64,000 nt of DNA from Buddleja alternifolia (lineage: Eukaryota > Streptophyta > Magnoliopsida > Lamiales > Scrophulariaceae), in the NCBI GenBank assembly GCA_019426215.1, contig CM033408.1, positions 9,861,077 through 9,925,076 of the forward strand, given 5' to 3'. The notes under the pieces are model-generated. The model was given only the letters and a program-made list of their open reading frames with translations, was not told where the DNA came from and ran no database searches. Numbering within the stretch: position 1 is the stretch's first letter; each line of letters starts with the position of its first letter. Position numbers and translations under genes: made by a program. Below are positions 51,566 to 63,596 of this stretch, one piece after another.

Positions 51566-53980
51566 GTTTTTTTTTTTTTTTTGAAACTGGTAATCATATC
51601 ATTGAATCAACTCAGAATTTACAATATATATTCCAGGCATACCTAGGTCTCACCTTCCCTCCACTCTACATTTAACTATCCACCATATACTATGCACTAC
51701 ATCTGTTATACTATTCCTATCTTGTGTGAAAACTCTTTTGTTTCTTTCTATCCATAATCTATATACAATTGCAGCTAGTAAAGCTCTTTTCTTACAGCTT
51801 AATGTAGTTTTTCCCCTGCTAATTCGATTTACCCAGGTGGTCACCTCCTCCCATTCTGTTTTGGTACACTGCAGCCCCAGTTTTTGCCAAGATTGTCTCA
51901 TAACTTCTTTAGTGAACTCACATGTAAAGAAAATATGATCTCTAGTTTTTGCTTCCCTGTTGGACAACATGCACTTGCTATCCTCCAGATTCTTCCACAC
52001 ACCTATTCTATCTTTTGTTTTATGTTTGTTTCTGAATGCAAGCCATAAAATAAATCTATGTCGAGGCACTGGACCCTTTCCCCACACTAACTTCCTCCAC
52101 TCTACATCATCAAAATGTTCCATCGCATGCAAGTAAGCTTTGTGGATTGTGAATTTACCTTCTTTCCATTTATTATGCACAACATCCACTACATCCATAA
52201 ACTGGTCCCTTATGTAAAGCATCCTTTTCCAGATCCAAGAGTCTGATCCCTTCACCTGCACTGTCCAAATACAACTCCTCTTAAGATAGTAGGCATTTAC
52301 CCATTTAATCCACAACGAATCTGTCTTTGAAGCAATGTTCCATACTTGTTTAAAAATAGCAGGTGTGTTCCATTTGCTAAGAGAGATGATACCAAGTCCT
52401 CCTTCTCTTTTAAGTAGGCAAAGATCATTCCAACTTACAGGGGCTCGGTAATTCCCCGTGACTTTCCCACTCCACCAAAAAGATCTACAAAGTTTTTCTA
52501 TTTCTTGAACCACAGTTATTGGCATTGGGAAGATTTGGCTCCAAAACATTTGTATGCCAAATAAAACAGATTTTATGAGTAAAGACCTACCTGCAAATGA
52601 GAGATACTTCACAGTCCATGAGGTGATTCTTGCCATAATCTTCTCAATCAACGATCTACAGTTCCTCACGGTCAGTCTAGATGAGATCAATGGTACACCT
52701 AAATACCTCATAGGCATCCCTCCCTCTGTATATCCAGTAGCACTCAAAATTTGCCCTTTAATCTCTTCATTTACACCCCCAAACAACACTTTGACTTTTT
52801 CCTAGATTGGCATTAAGCCCCGAGACTTTTGAAAACCCCTCAAAGCACCTTTGTACATGAACAATAGATTGTACCTCTCCTTTGCTGAACATCATGAGAT
52901 CATCTGCGAAACACATGTTCACCAATCCTACTCGGCTACATTTAGGGTGAAATTTGAATTGTGGGTCCTTTTGTAAGACATTAAAGCTTCTAGTCAAGCA
53001 ATCCATTACAATAACAAATAGGTAGGGTGACATTGGGTCACCCTGCCTCAACCCTCTCTTCCCTTCAAAAAAACCAAAATGGGACCCCTGAACCATTATG
53101 GAAAAACTAACAGTAGTTACACAAATCATAACCATCTGTGTGAAATCAGCAGGAAACCATAAGCAAGCATTATTTTCTCCAAAAAATCCCAGCTAACTGT
53201 ATCATATGCTTTCTTGATATCCACTTTCATCACTACTCTAGGTGAAATACCCTTTCTTTTATAACCCTTGACCTACCTTGTATAAAAGCTCCTTGGGCTT
53301 GATTTATCAACAAAGGCAGGACTGTTTTAAGCCTATTACATAAAAGTTTGGAGATAATCTTGTATAGGACATTGCAACATGCAATAGGTCTAAAGTCTCC
53401 TACAGTGGCAGGTGTTTTACATTTAGGGATCATATGCAACAGCGTATAATTGACCTCTTTGAGAATTTTTCTTTTTGCCAAACAATCCTTAATTGCTTCT
53501 GTGACCTCTAAACCAATTAGATGCCAAGTACTCCTGTAAAAACATGAGTAAAACCCATCTGAACCAGGGCTTTTCTCCTCGGGGATGGAAAAGACCACTT
53601 CTTTCACTTCCTCCACTGTAACTAGTCGCCTTAATAGCTCTACATCAGGAATTTGTAAAATGTAACCAGTATTCACCACTCTTTCATCTACCACTGCAGT
53701 TGCTGAACTGGGGGTGCCAATTAACTTCTGATAAAACTCTAAAAATTCTCCTTGAATCTCCGCAAGTGTAGTTAGTGTATCTCCTTTGCTGTTTTTTATG
53801 TGATTGATATGTCCCTGAGCCTTCCTTGCTTTGATCCTAGCAAAATAATATTTCGTACATTCATCTTGTTGTTGATAAAACTCGATTTTTGCCCTTTGTC
53901 TGATAAATTCCACCTCCATCTTTCTTAAATGTTGGAGTTTCCAACTGAAAGAGTTAGGTGCCCGGTGCGCCATTTGTAGG
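51566..53980 (-). mobile_element. 5'-truncated LINE with poly(A) tail
   Basis: A T16 run (51567-51582) marks the 3' poly(A) tail. Only the reverse transcriptase and zf-RVT parts of ORF2 remain. Endonuclease, ORF1 and RNase H are absent, as is common for truncated LINE insertions. The right limit near 53980 is where LTR-like sequence starts. Confidence 0.85.
51650..53973 (-). pseudogene. LINE reverse transcriptase and zf-RVT remnant
   Basis: Three minus-strand frames cover it: 53973-53233, 53135-52767 and 52789-51650. The first has FRPIACCNVLYKIISKLL and GAFIQGRS; the second RGLRQGDPMSPYLFVIVMDC and the catalytic FADD; the third MRYLGVPLIS and a zf-RVT region ending at 51650. A break near 53200 and a shift near 52780 interrupt the frame. 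The last frame, 379 codons, is the longest uninterrupted one in the window. Confidence 0.9.
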
Positions 53981-53983
53981 GCG

Positions 53984-56088
53984 TAGTAGCCGACTCTTTA
54001 AACAGTCTTATATTGTATCTTGTCAAGTAATTTAATAAATGGCCTTTTCTTCTTTATCTTATCATTCTATGCAATTAGATAAAGTCCCCTAGATCACTCT
54101 TAAGCTATGAGATGTGTTTGGTATCGGGGATGCCAATCATGGAATACGTCTCTAAGGTTGTGGTCTTAAAAATGTTCCAAGTCATAGAATCATTGAGATA
54201 GGGATATCAATGACTCGTAAAGACTTGCACGTACAATGCACACTCTTGGAGAGTGTATCATATTCCATGGATACTGATACGGTGTACATCAGTGCATGTA
54301 TGTGGGTTCTCGTTGGGATCGAGTAAACTGAACAACCCCGCCGAGATTCCATATTGGAGTCAATGTCGAATTTGGAATCTCCTCGGTTACGTAGGCATAA
54401 GATTGGTCCTCATGACTTGAGGCACCATTGGTCGTCTCGTGCATCGCTCACTGTACTTAGATTTGTCACACGATTCCAGGTGAGTCATAAAGTGGGGCAT
54501 ATTGGGTCCAGTCTGGTTATGTACGTAGGCGCGTGAGTGCCAAGAGAGAATCCGTCACTGATCATTAGCATCGGCGCATATCCTATGTACTTCACAGTGT
54601 ATTGACCATGGGAACCTCCGGCCGGAGTAGTATCAATAAGGAGGCACAGTGTTTCCTCGCTCGATTGACAAATTGGTCAATGTCACTTAGATCGATATAC
54701 ATAGAATCGAGTTACTGGGATTTCGACTGACATCCAAGTCCTAGATTCGATCGGGATATTTGAAGGAAGGATTTTACTTATGCAAAAATCGTAATGCGGA
54801 AAGGTCACCTAATAATCGTTCATGGCTAGGTCTTCTTGGCGCGTGGCTAGTACTAACCTTGATTTGTAGGAACCATGAATTAATCGGTAATTAATTCTTG
54901 GTCGGATTAAAATACTTGGAGTAATTAAATCTAGCAATGAAAATTGCAAAGGCACAAGGGGGTTGTGTTCCTACTACTAGTACATGAACGAAGCTACAAT
55001 GGGGTTACACACTTACTCAAAAAAGTTCAATTACTATGTGAATATTAATCCGATTTAGGATTAAAGTGAAATTGATTAATGAGATTAATTGATTAAGTGG
55101 AAGACATTTTAATTAGTAGGCTTGGGAAAATAAGTTTTCTATTAATTAATCTTGGAGATTAATCATTAACGGAAATTATTATTATCCGGAAATTTATTTA
55201 AGCTACTAATTTTACTAGTAATTAATCATGAAGATTATTTAATTAACAAGTTTTGGAAGACTTGGGAGTCATTTTAATTAAGTTGGACTTAATTAAATGA
55301 AGTCACAAGAGTGAAATTCAAAGCTAGTCAAAGTTTGACTTGTAATGTTTTTTAAATGAAGAAAAAAATGAAAAATATTCTCTTATACATGTGGTGGTAG
55401 TTAAGAATGGAATGGTAGGTGAGAATAAGGTGGTAGGTGAAGAAAAACAAGTCTTCTACTCCACCTAACACCCTATGGCCGAAAATTGGTGGCTATAAAA
55501 GGAGGTGTTCTTGATCTCATTTAAAACTTGATGAAAACTTAAAAAGAAAAAAAAGCTTAGAGCTTAGTTTTTCATCTCTAGATTTTTCTAGCTTCTCTTG
55601 TGATTCTTGAAAACTTTCTTCTATAGAACTTCTTTTTGAAGATTAGTTGTAAAAGATTATCTTCCATAGATATTTCTTTTAGTAACTCTTCTTGTCTTCC
55701 ACCTTTCACTACATAGATTCCATTTCCTTAGAGCATATATCTAGCCAATCTTTTGCTTAAGGTATGAACTTACTTGAGGTGTGTCCTTGTAGAGGCTTCT
55801 TTCTTTAGGAGCTTATGGTGGTTTGATTTGAATCCCTCCATGTTGAGGTGAGGTTCGAAAAATGAGAGGCAAAGTTTTTCGGTGTGGTTTTCCTTGTGTT
55901 GTGGTTATACACCCTCACTTTAATAAAACCTCATATCTTGTAATCAGTTTAAAACCCCTTTACTCGTATTAGTTTTTGTTGTGCATCACTTCGACCCCCT
56001 AGCTTGGGATGCCTTTATATATGTGTTTTACATACTTTATTTCTTCCGTTGCGCCGGCATCGCTTGTGGGGGCATACCGATCCTTACA
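53984..56088 (+). repeat. Large LTR-like sequence (possible solo LTR)
   Basis: It starts TGTAGGGCG and ends ATCCTTACA, so TG...CA, about 2.1 kb. A TATA-like CTATAAAAGGAGG at about 55494 is followed by an A/T-rich leader and, near 55920, TTAATAAAACCTC, a possible polyadenylation signal. This promoter-then-signal order fits an LTR read on the plus strand. The target duplication is not convincing. No coding sequence was found. Confidence 0.5.
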
Positions 56089-56100
56089 CCAACCTGTTTT

Positions 56101-57507
56101 CAAAGATCATGATAAACACTTTTAATTTTATCATAAGTAATACTAATTATCCATATGAACATTTCATAAGCTCAATAATCTTTTATCCAAACACTTAAAG
56201 CTTATTTTAAAATATATAATCATTCATCTTATAAGCTATTTGTTAGTATGAGTCCTACAAAATCATAAATAATCAAATAATTACAACCACTAAAAAAAAT
56301 ATCAATAGTCACACCAAGATAAATACTAACACATCATGTATCACAGGTTTCGACCCCAATATTATACTTTAGTAAAATTTTGGGACTTCAATTTTAATTG
56401 CTTTAACAGGGATCTTGTAAGATGTTTTAAGTAGCTATAGAAATACATTGGAAGGTCGCGTAATCGTTTTACTCAATTTTTGCTAAGTCCACAGTAGTAG
56501 TTTGACGGATCCTTTGAACTTCGTAATATTAATTTTTTGCTTCATGTTGTCTGCAATCCATTATGATGTCAAAAAAGGAAACTTAAAAAAAATTGATAAT
56601 ATGAAAGCTTAAACAATAAGAAGCCATTTTTTTTTTAAAACTATAGTACATGTATTTCTATCACAAACGAACCGAGTCTTCATATCTGACGAGTACCAAA
56701 TGGACCTACATAAATCCTATCATACCGGTCATAATTACCAATAACTCATAATCCTAGAATGACCCTACATGAATTACTTTCGATCGAGTTTGATTTAACC
56801 CAACCAATTACGTTACAATCCTATTATACTGGTCGTAATTATCAATGACTCATAGTCCTAGAATTACCCACATGAATTACTTTCAATCGAGTTTGATTTA
56901 ACCCAACCAATTATGTTTCCACTGTAATTATGTAACCACATAATTGACCATTGTCCTCAAAATATGAACCAATCATAGAATAAAGGAATATACATTTATC
57001 CACCTGTGTTATTGACTTTGGATTTGAAATCTCGTCTGCAACAGAGTTCCCCAATAAATCGAAAGGGTAACCTTGACATCTTTATAAGACAATAACAAGC
57101 CATATCTTATTTACGAGGAACAAATTACCGCAGAGCCATTTATTCTTCATCAATGTATAATATGTAGAATTTGGTGAAATGCACACACATACACACACAC
57201 TAGAAATGTACAGCTTATTTACATTTCAAATGTAAAGCAAACCAGATTTTTCTACGCAACAAATTCTGCAAAAGTTCGCTGTTTAGCATCAGTCGGAATC
57301 ATTGTTGTAAGAATCTGTTTCATCTCCTATTTCATCTTCCATTTCACTTCACGTATGCTTGCAAGTATAAAAAATATTTTTAAAATATAAAAAATGACAT
57401 GAAATATTATACACTTTACATGCAATAATGTTATTACATAGTACAAGATAATAAAAAAAAATTAGAATAGAAGATATGGCATAGTTTCGTCGGATGATCC
57501 AAGACAA
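56101..57507. other. Noncoding interval with a 103-bp tandem repeat
   Basis: Two adjacent units (about 56716-56818 and 56819-56921) share ACATGAATTACTTTC and GAGTTTGATTTAACCC with about 10-15% differences. A CA-rich tract lies at 57181-57200. No gene was recognised. Confidence 0.6.
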
Positions 57508-57516
57508 TAAAATATA

Positions 57517-58098
57517 GGGAAATTTACTAAAAACCCTCTAAAATAAATTTTTACATCCAAAAAATTCATGATAAGACTTTTTAATTCAAAAAACCCATTC
57601 CACCAATTTTCCAAAAAAACCCAAGACTTAGGATTACTAAATTCATGGACTTAATTGCCCTTAGCCTTCTAAACTAAAAATTTATTTAATTGTATATTTG
57701 GATACAGATTTATTTCTTTAGAAATTTTGTGTTGACAATTGATTAAATATAATATAATATTTAAATTTTCAGATTTTTAATCTTCTTAAAAATTTGAAAA
57801 AAAAAATATTTTACGTAATTATCATAATAAAATAAAAATAAATTATATAAAAATATTTAATACTAAAAATAAAAATTTGTATTATTCAACTTATCAATTT
57901 TAAAACAAAAAAAAAGATCAATTAATCATTTCTTAACTTAATAAATGAAGGGTAGTTCAGTCAAAAAAAGTTCTTAATCTTAACTTTTGGGCTTTTTTGA
58001 ATGAAAAGGTTGTAAAGTGGGTTTTTGATATTCAAAAATATTTTCAAGGGTTTTTGGGATTTAAAATTTTATTTTATGGGGGTTTAAGAAATTTTTCC
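57517..58098. mobile_element. Intact MULE-type MITE (582 bp)
   Basis: The ends GGGAAATTTACTAAAAACCC and the inverse of TTTAAGAAATTTTTCC are flanked by TAAAATATA at 57508-57516 and 58099-58107, a perfect 9-bp duplication. The AT-rich interior matches the split copy at 19677-26098. No coding capacity. Confidence 0.88.
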
Positions 58099-58157
58099 TA
58101 AAATATATACATGTATGTTTATGTGCGTTTGTGTGTGTGTCTATATATATATATATA

Positions 58158-59186
58158 GGGATAATTACACTGGGCACCCTGCGGTATTGCTAAATTACAA
58201 AAAATATCCCCTAATTTAATAAATTACATCTAACATCCATTCCGTTTATTCGGTTTAACATTGAACACCTTCCATTAGGGTTCCGTTAAATTTTTAGGTG
58301 AACTTCCAAAAATATCCTTGACTTTTTCTGGACTAGAAGACCAAACTTTTTTCGGACAATTATACCATTTTGGTGTTATTTGTAATATTTATAAAAGCAT
58401 AGATGTTGTATATAATGTTGTGTATGTAAAGTATATAAATAATTATTTATAATTAAAAATTATTATCAACAAAATAAAAAATTCTAAAATAAAAAATTTA
58501 TGTGTAATTATTTTATTCTTTTAATTAAATTAATATATAATAGTTTATATAATTTAAAATTTAAAATTTAAAATTAATTTATGAAATTCATAAATAAATT
58601 TAAAAATTATATTTTAATTAACTAAATTTCTAAAATAAATTACTTATTAATATATTACTTTATAAATAAATAAAAAGGTAAAGAAAAAAGAAAAAGAACT
58701 CCACCCCACCCGCCATCGCCACCCCTCCCCCACGCCACCCTCACGCAGTGCACACACAACAACAATACACACACACACACAAAATTACACACACGCACGC
58801 ACACAGTCACACACACAATTACACACTCAGTCAAGCACACACACACACACATTCACACACAAGCAATTTCTAAGATAAAACATATATAAATACATATACA
58901 TATATATATAAGTATTTTTCTTTTAAGTTTATCTTTTTATTTAAAATTGGTATTAGAAGTAAATATAGAAATGTAAAGGGGCAATTTGGTAATTCGGCTT
59001 TTTTTCATTTTTTTTTAATTTTCTTTTCTTTTTAAAAATATTCAGTAAGGGCATTTATCCCTTTTGTCACTTTCCATCCATTTTTATATCAATACATCAA
59101 AACCTTGGATGTTAGATGTAATTTATTAAATTAGGGGATGTTTTTTGTAATTAGGCAATACATCATGACCCCAGTGTAATTATCTC
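58158..59186. mobile_element. Long-TIR nonautonomous DNA element (1029 bp)
   Basis: GGGATAATTACACTGGG at the left and the inverse of CCAGTGTAATTATCTC at the right open inverted repeats of about 80 bp, including TTAATAAATTACATCTAACA. The centre has a C-rich part (58700-58740) and (CA)n stretches (58745-58860). The flanks are TA repeats, so the target duplication cannot be fixed. A Mutator-like origin is inferred from the TIR length. Confidence 0.75.
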
Positions 59187-59657
59187 TTTATATATATACA
59201 TATTTATGTATGTATATTCTACCTCAGATGAAATTAGGAATAAATATAATTTTATTTCGAAAATGACAGCACCGGGCTAGAAAGAATGAAAGTGGGAACA
59301 TGTAGTGACTAGTGAGAATAGATATAATTCAGCAATATAAAGAGTTAACCACTAATCCTCTATTTAATACCAGTTCTGCTATAAAAGACACATATTTGGA
59401 GAAGTACCAGTTTTGCTTTAAAAGACACATACATATTTGGAGAAGTTTAATCTAAGCGCATAATAATATTCTGACTGGTCCAAAGTCCACACCAAGCCTT
59501 GTCTCCAGTTAAAAAAATAACCCCCGCCCAATTATCAATAACGAAACTGCCTGTACATACATTACATGTAAAAACTAATTACTTCAACGAAATTCATTGA
59601 TCACTGATAAGATTAGTGCATAAAAGCTTAGAAAACCTGCTTACCATGTTTTATTTG
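59187..59657. other. Region downstream of the methyltransferase gene
   Basis: AT-rich sequence holding the 3' UTR of the minus-strand gene close to 59657. CAAATAAAAC just past the stop may serve as a near polyadenylation element. No other feature seen. Confidence 0.4.
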
Positions 59658-60238
59658 TTATCTCTGCATTGTATCATCAGTCAAATGGTTTGTAGATTTG
59701 TTGCTGAGATCGGTTGAATGGTCGATCTTTTTACACACGTATATGAAATGAGATTCTGGATCTTCCATAACATAATCTGGATGGAGTAAGCCTTTATCGG
59801 TGGTGGGCACAGGTTCTAAGTATGAGTCGAAAGAAACGGATTCATCACGCTTTTGAAATCCAGGTCTAGCTGCAAATGGAAAGGGATATTAATATTAATG
59901 TATAGTACCCGTCTTCTCTATTTCAAGAAATAACCAAAATACATTGGTAAAGGACTCCAAAACTCATCATCGGGGGAAACTGCATGATACTTACCTAAAC
60001 AATGGTGCTTAATAAGCTTTTGTTAATCACTCTTTTTGATCTTCGTTTTACTATATAAAATGGCTTAAGAATTAATAAGCTATATTCTGTCAACCCACTA
60101 TTCGTAAAAATATTTGCTCAGTTCGGCATCTTTTCAAAAGAGCCTTTTCCATTCTCAAAATTAAAGGCACGTCTGGTATCTCATTCCCCCAAAATGTCCC
60201 ATTCTCTACACAAAGCATTACAAAAAGAAAAGAAAAGG

Positions 60239-60273
<35 letters not shown>

Positions 60274-63200
60274 ATCTTCTTATAACTATCCAAAGTATAA
60301 AAATGTACCTTTAAAATTATTACATTAAATATAATAACATATACTAATATAACAACTTGATACGACACGACTATCCAGCCAAAGTGTTACACTCCATTAC
60401 ATCTAGAGTAGGAATGTCTTCTATAGAAACCAAATATATATTCATTTTCAAGATATTCCCCAGTATATTTCCCCAAAATATATTCCCCACGACAACCAGA
60501 AATGATATCAAAGCATTAACTTTAGATAAAAGGAAGATCAGCATTGTGAGAAAAACGAACTGAAAAGGACAGCTAAAGAAATTCAAAAGAAATATGAGGG
60601 CCAAATAGCAGCAACCCCATGATCTTTCCTCAACGAGTCACATAACACAGTTACAAAAATGTTCTTGATTAAACAGATGCAATTACAGCCAAATAAAATG
60701 CACACCAGTCCAGTAAAACCACTGCACAGAATTACCATACAGGACCTATTTCAAACAGAATGCACCTCGATAATCATGGAAACAGGGAGTTGCTTTCTTT
60801 TTTAAACACGTCGCAGCCAATCCTTTGGTCATACTAGTCAGGATAAGAAAATTTTCAGAACTCCTAAAGAAGACAAGTTTTTTTATATGTTCTAGCTACA
60901 AAGAATTGGAGAAAAATTGCTATTACAACGGAAATAAGCTTCAACTAGCCCAACCACTAAATTCCAGTTCAATAATATCACTTAATAGTAATGAACAGGA
61001 AAGCCTACTATTTTCTTCTTTGTAATTTTTCATGCATATCATACCAAATAGCAAATAATCAAATGCAGCTGACTCCAAGACATCAAGTCGAATGCCTAAT
61101 TGCATAGAGACGATACGACCAATCACTTTTTCAAACATCACTAATGAACATCATGCCATTAACACTATGAACGGCAGCAATTAGAAGTAGTCCAATACTA
61201 ACTTAAACATCATCAGTGCAAAGATGCAATACAGTACCGTTGATACAATATCATTTGAACTCTGCATCAAACAAAAGGCCAAAGACCAATATATAACAAA
61301 TGGACAATAGAGGTATCCCAGTGACTGAACGAGAAATACATCTACAACATGGAATACCTTAATGGACTTAAAAGAATGTGACGGGTATCTTGAAATCTTA
61401 ACCCCAACAGAAGGAACTTGTATGTCAGAGGAAAAGCCACTTACGTATGATGTACAGCTCAATTTCCCAATTGTACACTGGTTTATTTATATGGGGCATG
61501 CGCACAGTAGGATCACCATATGTTATCTGCAAATAGCAAAGAAGACAGGAAGTACCCACTATTGATCACGATTTGATGTGAAAAATGTGGAAAGATAGAG
61601 CATCTTCAGGCATAAATTTACCAACATATAAACTCCTCCGGGTTTAAGAAGCCTACAAGCGGAAAATATTATAACATGTCATTGGAAACTAAGCATCAAA
61701 GGAAACAAATCAATCTAAAAACTTAAAAAGAAAAAGAAATTTAAGATGCTATAAAAGTCAAGAATTTACAAGGTAATTTTAAAAGCATGTAGATCCTACA
61801 ACCTGCTCACTTCCCCCAACATTTGAGAAGCACTAAGTGGAGCATCTGTACCACACTTAAGATCCATGATCACATACAGAAATGGAGAGAAGAAGATAAG
61901 AAATTAGTAAAAAATATATATATATAAATAGAAAAGATAACAAGAAGGAAAATCAAATATGTAACTCACCATCAAGGAATCAAGAGTCCCTTTTGTGCAG
62001 ATCAGCAGGTCATGAAAAAAGCATAAGGCCAGATGCATTATGATCATAAAGCAAATGAACAATATTACAAATTTCAAAGTGTATATATGATTAAGATATC
62101 CAATTACCTTTATCAATGACGCTATCAAATGAATCATCGGGGAAGAAACTCATATCTTTAACATCCATTTTCATGTCTGCCAAATTTTGTAAGGACAGCT
62201 AGAAACAAGTGCTATGATATTTTTCAGAAACGGAAAACATATATGACTCATCTGAAAGGTTTATTTCTTTTTGAAAAAGAACAACTATAAAGCATTTCTG
62301 GAAAATGAATAGACGAAAGCAATTCATTTTCCTCTATTCATTTTCCCTGACAATCAGACTACATAAAACGTCAAGATCATTGTATAAGTAAGAAGGATTT
62401 AAGATAACTCATTCTGCAAGGATACATTTCAATTGAGGAACATGCTCATGCTTCTTCTTCATCATCTCAATGGCCACAAATGATATGTCAATGTTGATTA
62501 TATCTTCAAAACCATCCTTCACCATGTCCTCCGAGATAACTAGACGAAAGTTACACATCCTTTTAGCAAAGTTATAAGATGCAAACCGATGTTTACACTC
62601 ATACATGTAGGCAACAGAAAATTCACAAAATGAAAATAAAAATATGTGGAGATATGACCGAAGTCAAATAGTCGAAGAAGAACTATTGTGCGTAGAGAAA
62701 CAAATAGGTAAACATGAGTTCAATAAATAATTTATACACTGCAAAAGCAGGACAAAAGTTACACCACAAAGAATGAAGCAATTCAAAGTTTAACTTTCAT
62801 CACTGCAATCAGCAAGGACCTCTTACCTTCCTTTCTAATCTCCAAGAAACAACAAATCCAACAAAGTGGGTCGACGACCCCCCACTCCACCCCACAAACA
62901 CACATAGTAAAACGAAGTAAAGAAAGAGAAAGGCTTGAATTGTCCCAAATTTCATTTCTGACAATCACTCCAAACAAAAACAAAATTGTTTCAAATTACT
63001 TTTTTTTTCACAGTCAACAGCCCCGCCCCAAAATGCCTTGACTTGTCCCTAAGTTTAATTTCACACAACAACGGTTCTGAATCCCCATAATTATGCAATT
63101 CATTCACACACACACACACACACATAGATAAATATAAATTGCAGACGAAGAAACAAACAAACTAAGGAAATCCCATCACAAGGAACATTAACAACACGAA

Positions 63201-63596
63201 TTACTGTAACACATAGACCAAGTTTCTGTCAGCTCAAGTCCAATTATTTTCAACAGCGATAATTAACACAAGTATAATAAGACTGCACCGCACCAATTTC
63301 GCATGGCTGAACACACGGCTTAATTAGTTTCACAAATAAATAAATGGAACTACAAAATGTGGTAAAAAGGATAAACAGAAAGAAAGGGAAGAATTTATTT
63401 ATATACCGGCATTGCCACAACCGACCATTAGGACAGTTGAGGTCGGGGAGATGTATTTTCGAATAAAGGGGCGAAGAGCCGAATAGCGTTGATACCAATC
63501 GAAGGAACCGCAATCGGCTTCTTGTATGTAACGAGCATCCCAATAGAGGGCGTCGCCGTAGTTGTAAGTGTTGCAAGAGGATTCATCCCTGAACAT
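59658..63596 (-). CDS. Class I SAM-dependent methyltransferase, EEF1A-KMT/METTL13-like (8 exons)
   Basis: Exons on the minus strand: 63596-63407, 62539-62426, 62176-62108, 61989-61970, 61855-61803, 61652-61622, 61526-61445 and 59869-59658. They total 771 nt, or 256 residues plus stop, with frame kept at every junction. The N-terminus has NYGDALYWDARY. Motif I is VLMVGCGNA (SAM binding). An acidic residue follows in INIDIS, then DSVIDKGTLDSLM (motif IV region) and LLKPGGVYMLITYGDP. This is the plant group related to METTL13/EEF1AKMT4, some of which methylate lysines of elongation factor 1A. The substrate here is unknown. No signal peptide is evident, so a cytosolic place is likely. I chose ATG 63596 because the conserved block begins soon after and no upstream in-frame ATG was seen. 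The gene looks intact. Confidence 0.92.
60240..60270. repeat. (TA)n microsatellite in methyltransferase intron 7
   Basis: A pure TA run of about 30 bp lies within the 1575-bp last intron, which otherwise shows no recognised element. Confidence 0.85.
62177..62425 (-). other. U12-type intron 2 of the methyltransferase gene
   Basis: The 249-bp intron begins GTATCCTT, the U12-type 5' splice consensus. It contains TCCTTAC (62195-62189) with the branch A about 13 nt before the acceptor TTTGGCAG, as U12 introns require. No ordinary U2 donor nearby restores frame: the join gives the conserved QLKYMKMDV. Confidence 0.88.
63107..63124. repeat. (CA)n microsatellite in methyltransferase intron 1
   Basis: A short CA run within the 867-bp first intron. 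Confidence 0.85.

Noticed and set aside
57280..57345. Short acidic coding-like tail on the minus strand (MEDEIGDETDSYNNDSD then stop)
   Set aside because: It looks like a last exon, but no upstream exon or clean acceptor was found, and stops lie just upstream in the same frame.
61181..61462. Minus-strand frame near methyltransferase exon 7 as an extra exon
   Set aside because: Joining 61445 directly to 59869 gives the conserved PRPGFQK and keeps frame; this stretch is intronic.
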